Assembly (NCBI GenBank): GCA_021812025.1
Contig: JAKAPD010000012.1
Span: 1 to 10,568 of the forward strand
Reading direction: 5' to 3'
Source: Microcaldota archaeon
Lineage (GTDB): Archaea > Micrarchaeota > Micrarchaeia > Micrarchaeales > Micrarchaeaceae
Length of the DNA stretch: 10,568 nt
Made by a program: the position numbers and the translations under genes. Of this stretch, positions 1 to 5,055 are shown piece after piece (the first letter of the stretch is position 1; each line of letters starts with the position of its first letter). The notes beneath the pieces were generated by a model that saw nothing but the letters and a program-made list of their open reading frames with translations, had not been told where the DNA came from and did no database searches.

Positions 1-110
1 CTTTCGTGAATGATCTCTTTTGCTCTTCCTAGGTGATAGGTTGCCGTGCCCGAATCGCCGTCGACAAGATATTGCTCTATCGCGCGAGCCCCTTTTTCCA
101 GCACTTCCAT
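1..110 (-). CDS. N-terminal end of an unrecognised small protein (cut by left edge)
   Basis: An open frame starts at an ATG at 110-108 and runs off the left edge after 36 codons. It begins MEVLEKGARAIEQYLVDG and continues with mixed charged and hydrophobic residues that look like a soluble helical protein. The ATG is preceded by a short purine-rich GAGG, and a TATA-like TTAAATA lies about 65 bp upstream (minus strand, about 171-178), which would leave a leader of roughly 38 nt. No family is recognisable from 36 residues. A second open minus-strand frame exists here, but its translation is Arg/Ser-rich and less protein-like. It is the gene downstream of the 121-aa protein, separated from it by a possible terminator. 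Confidence 0.5.
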   Translation of the reverse strand, partial: MEVLEKGARAIEQYLVDGDSGTATYHLGRAKEIIHE

Positions 111-170
111 CTGCCTCGATGGATTTGATATTGTTGTCAAACAACCACGAATCCCTTCGCTTTTTACAGA

Positions 171-178
171 TATTTAAG
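171..178 (-). promoter_or_regulatory. TATA-like box for the left-edge gene
   Basis: The minus strand reads TTAAATAT here, a fair match to archaeal TATA elements. Transcription would start near 148-150, upstream of the ATG at 110. This is a motif match and spacing argument only. Confidence 0.35.
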
Positions 179-189
179 CATTGCCTGTT

Positions 190-257
190 GTCCTATGAAA
201 AACGAAAAAGAAAGAGAATGAAGGCCTAGATTGCGTGGTGGGTGTGGTTTCTAGGCC
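190..257 (-). terminator. Hairpin plus T-rich tract after the 121-aa gene
   Basis: The 8-bp inverted repeat GGCCTAGA (223-230) / TCTAGGCC (250-257) is perfect, with a 19-nt loop. On the minus strand it begins 12 nt after the stop codon at 269 and is followed by a pyrimidine tract with several T-runs (222 down to about 193). Archaeal termination depends mainly on T-rich stretches, so this is a reasonable end for the 121-aa gene's transcript. A structural RNA element is an alternative reading. Confidence 0.45.
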
Positions 258-268
258 GTTCAACGTGA

Positions 269-634
269 TTATTGCTGCGTGGATTGACCGAACAATGCCT
301 CGTTGGCATCATATTGCAGCGAGTCTGCTGTAAGCTCGAATCCCTCTACGTCCTCTCTCAAAAGCCTTTCTAGAGCAGGGTTTGATGCTTCGCCAAGAGA
401 ACCGAGCTCTTTCGTGAATCTTTTTACGCCGCTGACTATGGAATCAGCGCCTACCGCTTCTGCGATTTGCCTGGCTCTTATGAGATTGCCCGCAGCGGTT
501 TGCACTGCGCCTATCGCTTTTTGGGTCCAGTCCCTGCCAAAGTCCCTTTCCTCCAGGAATGTCCTTGTGGCCTCGGCTGCCACTCGCAGGTTATCGCTCA
601 GCTTCTGCGCCTGTTCGCGCGGGATAGTTGACAT
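269..634 (-). CDS. Unrecognised 121-aa helical protein
   Basis: I do not recognise the family. From the ATG at 634 it encodes 121 residues, beginning MSTIPREQAQKLSDNL, and looks entirely alpha-helical and soluble: repeated Ala/Glu/Arg/Leu heptad-like segments, no Cys, no signal peptide and no membrane segment. The ATG at 634 is preferred over an in-frame GTG at 646, because AGGTGA (648-643) sits 8 nt before the ATG and overlaps the GTG. A TATA-like ATTTAAATAT (671-680) places the transcription start near 650, just before the ribosome binding site. The gene is divergent from truD, and the two promoters share the 150-bp gap. Confidence 0.75.
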   Translation of the reverse strand: MSTIPREQAQKLSDNLRVAAEATRTFLEERDFGRDWTQKAIGAVQTAAGNLIRARQIAEAVGADSIVSGVKRFTKELGSLGEASNPALERLLREDVEGFELTADSLQYDANEALFGQSTQQ

Positions 635-670
635 ATAGTAAGTCACCTGAGAATATTAACGTCATGGCAG

Positions 671-680
671 ATATTTAAAT
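671..680 (-). promoter_or_regulatory. TATA box of the 121-aa gene
   Basis: ATTTAAATAT on the minus strand is centred about 26 bp before the presumed transcription start near 650. The Shine-Dalgarno AGGTGA (648-643) follows immediately, giving a very short leader to the ATG at 634. Confidence 0.5.
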
Positions 681-765
681 GTTGCCATAATTGTAATTTT
701 TGGACAACAATTAAGGTTTTTGAAAAACTGTCGTCGAAGCCCATTTAGACAATAGTCCAATATGG

Positions 766-774
766 GTTTTTATA
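766..774 (+). promoter_or_regulatory. TATA box of truD
   Basis: GTTTTTATA is centred about 26 bp before the ATG at 797. That is the usual TATA-to-start distance in archaea, so the transcript probably begins at or next to the start codon (leaderless). No Shine-Dalgarno is visible before the ATG. Confidence 0.55.
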
Positions 775-796
775 CTGTTCTGCCAAATTATCCCTG

Positions 797-2002
797 ATGC
801 TGACTATTTCTAAATGTAATGGCATAGGGGGCACAATCAAGGATACTCCGGGAGACTTTCTGGTAGAGGAGATATCAGAAAATGGCACAGTGCTGGAGCT
901 CGACAGGGTATACACCAAAGAGGAGCTCGGCTTCGATGGCGACGGGGAAGACCCGAAGAAGTTCACAACTTTTGTGCTCCAGAAAAGGGACTGGAATACC
1001 ATACAGGCGCTTAAGACGATAGCGAGGCGCTTCAGAAGGGGAGTAAAATCTACTAGTTTTGCGGGTACAAAGGACAGGGCTTCGGTCTCAACCCAGTTAT
1101 GCAGCATATTCGGGATAACTCCGGAGGCCCTGCTGGGGATCCATATCAAGGATCTTAAGATAAACGGGGCATGGCAGAGCAACGATAAGGTGAAAATGGG
1201 CAGCCTGCTTGGGAATAGGTTCACCGTAACAATAAAAGATGCGGGGGAAACCGAAAACATAGAAAATATCAACGAAGAATTGAAGGGATTGTTCCCGAAC
1301 TATTTCGGCGAACAGCGCTTCGGTGTGCGCAGCAACAACGTGCAGATAGGCCTTGATATAATTGAGGGCGATTTCAAAGGCGCGGTCGAAAAGTTTCTCT
1401 TGGATACCACTAATGAAAGAAATTCCGACGCGGTCGAAGCGAGGAAGAGGCTCGCTGAAGAGCAGGATTACGGGAAAGCGCTTGAGTATTTCCCGCAATA
1501 CCTTAAATATGAGAGAACATTGCTCGATTCTCTTGCAAATGATCCTGCGAATCATGCGAAGGCGCTAAGGAAGCTGCCCAGGAACCTGACGTTGATGTTC
1601 GTGCACTCGATAGACTCCTATATCTTTAACGAAGAGGTAGAGAAACGAGTGAAGGAGGGGTCGACAGCCCCAAAAAGCGGCGACAGGCTGTGCGGAGCCG
1701 GTTACTATGGGTTCCCCGATGAGACAAGAGAGGGCGACGATTTCATACTGGGCAATATAATAGGCTATGAGAGCGCAGTGAACGATGATGAAAAGGCGAT
1801 TCTCGATGAACTCGGGATAACGCAGGAACAGTTCAAGGTCAAGGGCATGCCGGAGCTGAACTGCAGGGGAGGGCGCAGGGCGCTTTTCTCCGTATACAAG
1901 GATTTCTCATATTCGGTTGAAAAGGATGTGAAAATGAGGTTCGCCCTTCCATCTGGTTCATACGCAACTGTGTTCCTGAACGAGTTTTTGAAAAAAGATT
2001 AG
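797..2002 (+). CDS. truD: tRNA pseudouridine synthase TruD
   Basis: This is a 401-aa member of the TruD family, which converts a specific tRNA uridine to pseudouridine (U13 in the E. coli enzyme; the eukaryotic homologue is Pus7). The diagnostic motifs are all present. AGTKDRAS at residues 89-96 carries the predicted catalytic Asp93. NYFGEQRFG at 168-176 is the family signature. The C-terminal part has GGRRALFSV (358-366) and ends with RFALPSGSYATVFLNEFL, typical of the family. The long middle insert (about 200-350) corresponds to the TRUD insertion domain. Length is in the range of archaeal and eukaryotic-type members. The start at 797 is supported by the N-terminal IGGTIKDTPGDFLVEEI match and by the TATA spacing. 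The gene stands alone, divergent from the 121-aa gene, with a short T-run (2007-2011) after the stop. No motif residue is missing. Confidence 0.96.
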   Translation: MLTISKCNGIGGTIKDTPGDFLVEEISENGTVLELDRVYTKEELGFDGDGEDPKKFTTFVLQKRDWNTIQALKTIARRFRRGVKSTSFAGTKDRASVSTQLCSIFGITPEALLGIHIKDLKINGAWQSNDKVKMGSLLGNRFTVTIKDAGETENIENINEELKGLFPNYFGEQRFGVRSNNVQIGLDIIEGDFKGAVEKFLLDTTNERNSDAVEARKRLAEEQDYGKALEYFPQYLKYERTLLDSLANDPANHAKALRKLPRNLTLMFVHSIDSYIFNEEVEKRVKEGSTAPKSGDRLCGAGYYGFPDETREGDDFILGNIIGYESAVNDDEKAILDELGITQEQFKVKGMPELNCRGGRRALFSVYKDFSYSVEKDVKMRFALPSGSYATVFLNEFLKKD

Positions 2003-2041
2003 AGCTTTTTATCGCATTGGGCGCTTCCGGCCCTGCGGCAA

Positions 2042-2051
2042 TACTTAAAAA
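2042..2051 (+). promoter_or_regulatory. TATA box of the 192-aa gene
   Basis: TACTTAAAAA is centred about 26 bp before the ATG at 2073, the same geometry as truD. This again suggests a leaderless transcript. The gene therefore has its own promoter, although it follows truD by only 70 bp. Confidence 0.55.
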
Positions 2052-2072
2052 GATGCGCTGGCGAATACAAGC

Positions 2073-2651
2073 ATGGAAGCCGCAGAGGAGGCAGGCCAAA
2101 AAGCGCGGGCGCCATATGAGGAAGTGAAGAGCGTGCTTGAGAAATCAGAGATAAGCCTTGTGCTCGACACGTACGACGACATCTTCTCGGATTTTGACCC
2201 GAGGCCGTATGGGGAAAGGGCACTGTCCGTGGACTTCCTCGATGAGGCAAAGCGCGCAGTCAGATTTAAGGGCGAGGAAATAGAGCTGCGCTTCCTTATA
2301 CCAAAAGCGGTGAGAAACGCCAGGCACGAAGAGGTTATAAAGCAGCGCCTCAGGGCCCATTTCAAGAGGCATTACAGGCTCATTAAGGCCGAGCGCGACG
2401 CTTACAAGAAGCAGGCTGTTTTATTGGTCGTGTTGGGAATCGTGATAGGCCTCGTGGGGGTCGGATTGATATCTTTGCCCGGGCTTAGCGTAAGCGAAAT
2501 AGCTGCGATAGGCATAGTGCTGAGCCCGGCAAGCTGGTACACGATATGGACGGGTTTTGACCACCTTTTATACCCCAAGGTGGAAAAGGTGCTGGACGAG
2601 GATTTCAACAAGAAGATGTCTATGGCCCATATTGCATTTATCCCGTACTGA
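2073..2651 (+). CDS. Conserved two-TM protein with a DDIFSDFDPRPY motif
   Basis: This 192-aa protein has a cytosolic N-terminal domain, two predicted membrane helices (about 114-134 and 141-160) and a short C-terminal tail. The N-terminal block contains DTYDDIFSDFDPRPY (32-46), then ERALSVDFLDEAKRA (48-62) and IELRFLIPK (70-78). I have seen this block in uncharacterised archaeal and bacterial proteins, but I cannot name the family and no function is known to me. A basic stretch (about 79-113) leads into the first helix. The C-terminus contains a charged segment LYPKVEKVLDEDFNKK. A TATA box 26 bp upstream supports the start. The gene converges with the 235-aa surface-protein gene, leaving only 14 bp between stop codons. 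Confidence 0.85.
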   Translation: MEAAEEAGQKARAPYEEVKSVLEKSEISLVLDTYDDIFSDFDPRPYGERALSVDFLDEAKRAVRFKGEEIELRFLIPKAVRNARHEEVIKQRLRAHFKRHYRLIKAERDAYKKQAVLLVVLGIVIGLVGVGLISLPGLSVSEIAAIGIVLSPASWYTIWTGFDHLLYPKVEKVLDEDFNKKMSMAHIAFIPY

Positions 2652-2665
2652 TCGTGAAAAAGCAG

Positions 2666-3373
2666 TTAGGGCATGTCGCCGGAAACCGTTGTCAGGAGCG
2701 CTTGGATATTTATTGGGTGGTTGGCGCCCACAGATACCGATGAGACCTCGTCGTGCTTCATGCCAGTTATTATCGCAATATAGCTGCTGCCGAGCTGGCC
2801 GCTCGAGTTCGAAGTCGTCAATGTATACAGCATGCCATCGAGCGTGGCGTTGATGACGATGTTCTTTATCTGATTCGAGCCGGTGATAAAGCCGTCGTAG
2901 GCCGTTTTCGGATCCGATGCGATGTACACGTATTCGCTGAACTGCGCGAAATTCGAAACGCCGCCCGTACCGGCGGGAACTGGCTTTTGGTCGTACTGGA
3001 CAATCCACACCGAGCTTGTGCTGTTGAAAAGGAATTGCTGGTAACCTTGATAGGCCCTCACCCACGATTGGTATTCTGTGCCGTTGCGGTATGTGACATT
3101 ATATGTGCCGCCAGGGCCAAAAAGCGCCTGTGCTTCCTGTTGGCTCATGTACGAGCCAAGCGGGCCGCCGAGGTGGGCGCCGGCAATCGTAGTGACATTA
3201 ATCGACGTGGTTTCCGTTGTGGTAATTTGTCTGCTGGTAAGCACGAACGCAGCTCCGGCTATTATGATTATTACTATGAGCGCGGCGATCGCATATGGCA
3301 GCGCCTTTGATCCCGGCTTTGCTGCAGACATGTTCCGGATTGGCTGGTTTGAAGCTGGGGTTTGGGCTTTCAT
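2666..3373 (-). CDS. Membrane-anchored extracellular protein, NHP/SGD family copy 2 (235 aa)
   Basis: I do not recognise a named family. The 235-aa product has a 25-residue cytosolic N-terminus, one strong membrane helix (about 26-46, Ile/Ala-rich) and an extracellular domain with several N-glycosylation sequons (for example NVT, NGT, NST, NAT). Visible segments are LGGPLGSYMSQQEAQALFG (68-86), a Thr-rich linker after the helix, and SDPKTAYDGFITGSNQ (153-168). The end is HDEVSSVSVGANHPINI (207-223) followed by TTVSGDMP (228-235). The upstream 389-aa protein also has a (K)xxYDxxxxxxNQ segment and ends with a related SHGINV...ATISGD. The start ATG overlaps the stop of that gene by 4 nt (ATGA), so translation is probably coupled and the pair co-transcribed. 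The two products may act at the surface together, which is inference. Confidence 0.8.
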   Translation of the reverse strand: MKAQTPASNQPIRNMSAAKPGSKALPYAIAALIVIIIIAGAAFVLTSRQITTTETTSINVTTIAGAHLGGPLGSYMSQQEAQALFGPGGTYNVTYRNGTEYQSWVRAYQGYQQFLFNSTSSVWIVQYDQKPVPAGTGGVSNFAQFSEYVYIASDPKTAYDGFITGSNQIKNIVINATLDGMLYTLTTSNSSGQLGSSYIAIITGMKHDEVSSVSVGANHPINIQALLTTVSGDMP

Positions 3374-4539
3374 TTTATGTCTCCCGAAATCGTGGCGGCT
3401 ATCGCAGTGACATTTATTCCGTGGGAGGCATTCACGTTGGCGAGCGCGGTTATTGTGGCGTTGCTCTTGTACGCCAAAAGGTTCATCTGGAGCCTCCCTT
3501 TGAAGGGCACGTTCGCAGTCTCGTAGTATGAATAGGTCAGATTGCCGTATGTCTGGTTGACTTTGTTGACTATTATGGGAGAGGTTGTATTGCTGTAGCC
3601 TGCCACGAACTGCTGGTTGCTCGCCAGCAAAGCGTCGTAGTGCGCCTTCGCCAGCACTGTTGTGTTTTCGTATTGTATGTTCTGCTGGAATACGTTGCAG
3701 TTGCCCGATATGTTCACCCTGTTCAGGCAGTTCGCACCCGCTTTGACGGCATAGCCGGTTATGTTGTTCAGATACTTCAGCGCCGTGGCGTTGAATCCGT
3801 ACAAGCCCGGTATGCTAGATATGTTGAACAGGCTCAGCAATTGATTCTCGTTCACGAACGGCTGCGCGCCTATGCTTGCACCCCCGCCGAGGAATGGAAC
3901 TATGTTTGTTATCGGATTCGTGAAGAACGAGGAGCCGAATCCGCCGCCGTTGAGTATGTTAAGGCCAAAGTTCGGGAATACCGGCGTTAGTGGCATGTTC
4001 AGCACATTGGACGTGCTTGAGTTTATAGCTGCGGTTGAAGCCGCGCCCAGATTGAGCGATGCGGCATAGCACGGAGACGACGCCACAGATGCATTGGACG
4101 TCCTAAGCGTTATGGTATAGTTCTGCGCCGGCAGGTTGACTTTTGCCACAGTGATAAGGCATGAGCTCGTCCCGTTGGCCGTCAGATAGTTCTTCCCGTC
4201 TGCGCCGGTTATCGTGATGTACGCCTTGCCAAGGTGCCCGGATTCGAAGTTCACCGCCATCGCGCCGCCGTTCCAGTAGCACTGTTTTGTAACGGTAGAT
4301 GACGTGTTCCTAAGCCACATGTTCGTGCTCCCGCAGCTCTGCAACGCGTATTGGCCGCTTGCGGTAGTCGTAGCCAGCAATGTCGAAGTTGCATTGATTG
4401 CAGCATTCTGCCGCGCGGGCTGGCTCGGGAATGCATATAACACAAGAGCCGCAATGGCTATTATCAATATTATTATTCCGACCACGCCGAAGAGCAATTG
4501 GTTTTTACCCTGCTGGTCCATCATTCGTTTTGCAGGCAT
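3370..4539 (-). CDS. Membrane-anchored six-Cys extracellular protein, NHP/SGD family copy 1 (389 aa)
   Basis: This is the first gene of a two-gene operon. The 389-aa product has a short basic N-terminus, a membrane helix (about 14-37) and a large extracellular part with about 20 NxS/T sequons. Residues 60-165 look beta-rich and hold four Cys (69, 87, 127, 157). A Gly/Phe/Asn-rich segment (190-225) follows, and then a domain with Cys271 and Cys281. The end, GINVTAIAATISGDIK, aligns with the end of the 235-aa neighbour. Six Cys in the exported part suggest disulfides. The same frame stays open upstream to 4785, but the ATG at 4539 is chosen for three reasons: TATA-like boxes lie at 4569-4586, a GGGTG sits 6 nt before it, and the upstream part encodes the C-terminus of a different paralogue. 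A GTG at 4545 is an alternative leaderless start. Confidence 0.78.
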   Translation of the reverse strand: MPAKRMMDQQGKNQLLFGVVGIIILIIAIAALVLYAFPSQPARQNAAINATSTLLATTTASGQYALQSCGSTNMWLRNTSSTVTKQCYWNGGAMAVNFESGHLGKAYITITGADGKNYLTANGTSSCLITVAKVNLPAQNYTITLRTSNASVASSPCYAASLNLGAASTAAINSSTSNVLNMPLTPVFPNFGLNILNGGGFGSSFFTNPITNIVPFLGGGASIGAQPFVNENQLLSLFNISSIPGLYGFNATALKYLNNITGYAVKAGANCLNRVNISGNCNVFQQNIQYENTTVLAKAHYDALLASNQQFVAGYSNTTSPIIVNKVNQTYGNLTYSYYETANVPFKGRLQMNLLAYKSNATITALANVNASHGINVTAIAATISGDIK

Positions 4540-4568
4540 TCGCACACCCGTGTTAGGATTTATGAGGC

Positions 4569-4586
4569 ATTTAAACATATTTAAGC
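4569..4586 (-). promoter_or_regulatory. Tandem TATA-like boxes of the surface-protein operon
   Basis: The minus strand carries GCTTAAATAT (4586-4577) and TTTAAA (4575-4570). The first would start transcription near 4555, leaving a short leader with GGGTG. The second would start near 4546, beside the GTG at 4545. Both lie just after the TGA that ends the pseudogene remnant. Confidence 0.5.
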
Positions 4587-4591
4587 CTTTG

Positions 4592-4800
4592 TCACGACAG
4601 ATCGTTCGAAACCGTGTCTGCGCGAGCCGGTTTACATCCAACGGATGGTTGCTGCCTACGCCTATGTATGCGACCTCGTTGCCCTTGATACCTGCCAGCT
4701 CTATCGACCATGATGCGGCCTGGCCGGTGGTGGAGTTGCTGCTCGTGTTTTGCGAGTTCTTTTGCCTGTCCAATGCAGAAGGGTGTTAAATTGGACAAAT
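4592..4800 (-). pseudogene. Frameshifted C-terminal remnant of a third NHP/SGD-family surface protein
   Basis: Translation of about 4785-4620 gives STTGQAASWSIELAG, then IKGNEVAYIGVGSNHPLDVNRL. This aligns with residues 190-225 of the 235-aa protein (SSGQLGSSYIAIITG, MKHDEVSSVSVGANHPINIQAL). After NRL the frame leaves the similarity, but the next frame continues ADTVSNDLS and stops at 4592-4594, matching the paralogue's TTVSGDMP end. A single-base shift therefore separates two parts of one ancestral C-terminus. No ATG or GTG opens the similar frame, a TAA lies at 4788-4786, and the N-terminal anchor and central domain are absent. Similarity is also visible at DNA level (plus-strand GGTTGCTGCCTACG near 4647 against GGTTGGCGCCCACA near 2719). 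The remnant lies between the tRNA 3' end and the operon promoter. A sequencing error could explain the frameshift but not the missing N-terminal two thirds. Confidence 0.72.
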
Positions 4801-4827
4801 GCCATACCGAACTATTTACTGACAAAA

Positions 4828-4838
4828 CTTATATGTTT
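4828..4838 (-). promoter_or_regulatory. Relict TATA-like box upstream of the remnant
   Basis: AACATATAAGT on the minus strand would start transcription near 4806, next to an ATG at 4805-4803 in a frame that is not the one similar to the paralogue. It may be the surviving promoter of the decayed gene, or a chance AT-rich match after the tRNA. Confidence 0.25.
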
Positions 4839-4855
4839 ACTCCTGAGCATAAGGA

Positions 4856-4981
4856 CGCCGAGGTAGGGATTTGAACCCTAAAGCCCCGAAGGGCACCGGT
4901 TTGCCCGTTTAAGATCACCAATCACTTCTCGACATTTTTAAAACTCGAGACCGGCGCGTTACCAGATTCTGCCACCTCGGC
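4856..4981 (-). tRNA. tRNA-Ser(CGA) with a 42-nt intron
   Basis: The minus strand gives a complete type II tRNA of 84 nt after splicing. The acceptor stem is GCCGAGG/CCTCGGC (4981-4975 and 4863-4857), with discriminator G (4856). The T-arm is TAGGG-TTCAAAT-CCCTA, and the long variable arm is GCCC-TTCG-GGGC. The anticodon stem CCGGT/ACCGG closes a loop with CT before and G after the anticodon CGA. The G73 discriminator, the long variable arm and the anticodon all indicate serine (codon UCG). The D-stem is short (GC/GC), acceptable for a type II tRNA. CCA is not encoded: the bases after G73 are TCC. The gene shares its upstream region with the divergent glycosyltransferase gene. Leucine was considered because the 5' end resembles bacterial tRNA-Leu, but G73 and the anticodon argue against it. 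Confidence 0.93.
4902..4943 (-). other. Archaeal tRNA intron at position 37/38
   Basis: The 42-nt insert follows G37 and forms a canonical bulge-helix-bulge. Exon CTCG pairs with intron CGGG (4-bp central helix). The 3-nt bulges are AG^T and CA^A, and intron TTTAA pairs with TTAAA on the far side. This is the substrate of archaeal tRNA-splicing endonuclease. The rest of the intron is a short loop with no open reading frame. Confidence 0.9.
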
Positions 4982-5007
4982 ACATAGAAGTAATTTAAAG
5001 GACAATA

Positions 5008-5018
5008 CTTATAAATAG
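5008..5018. promoter_or_regulatory. TATA element apparently shared by tRNA-Ser and the GT2 gene
   Basis: CTTATAAATAG reads as a good TATA box on both strands. On the minus strand it lies about 31 bp before the mature tRNA 5' end. On the plus strand it would start transcription near 5038, leaving about an 18-nt leader before the ATG at 5056. A second, weaker minus-strand candidate (TTTAAATTA, about 4991-4999) is too close to the tRNA for standard spacing. Confidence 0.5.
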
Positions 5019-5055
5019 TGTATTCTATAGTCTAAATACCCTTACAGGGAAGATC

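Noticed and set aside
20..229. Plus-strand open frame of 69 codons from a TTG
   Set aside because: No recognisable protein features, a weak start and no promoter. The minus strand has a more protein-like frame with an ATG at the same place.
745..1555. Minus-strand open frames across truD
   Set aside because: They are antisense to a motif-complete TruD gene and show no independent promoter or family match.
4540..4773. N-terminal extension of the 389-aa protein from a TTG at 4773 (467 aa in total)
   Set aside because: The extension has similarity to a paralogue's C-terminus, the TATA-like boxes lie inside it, and the ATG at 4539 gives a normal anchor just after the start. It is treated as a pseudogene remnant.
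4304..4789. Plus-strand open frame across the remnant and operon promoter
   Set aside because: It is antisense to the surface-protein gene and remnant. The translation looks like an antisense artefact, with no signal or motif.
4856..4981. Reading the tRNA as tRNA-Leu
   Set aside because: The 5' end resembles bacterial tRNA-Leu, but discriminator G73 and the bulge-helix-bulge-defined anticodon CGA specify serine.
4592..4981. Integrated element with the tRNA gene as attachment site
   Set aside because: A gene fragment follows the tRNA 3' end, but I see no repeated tRNA 3' segment, integrase or foreign gene in the window.
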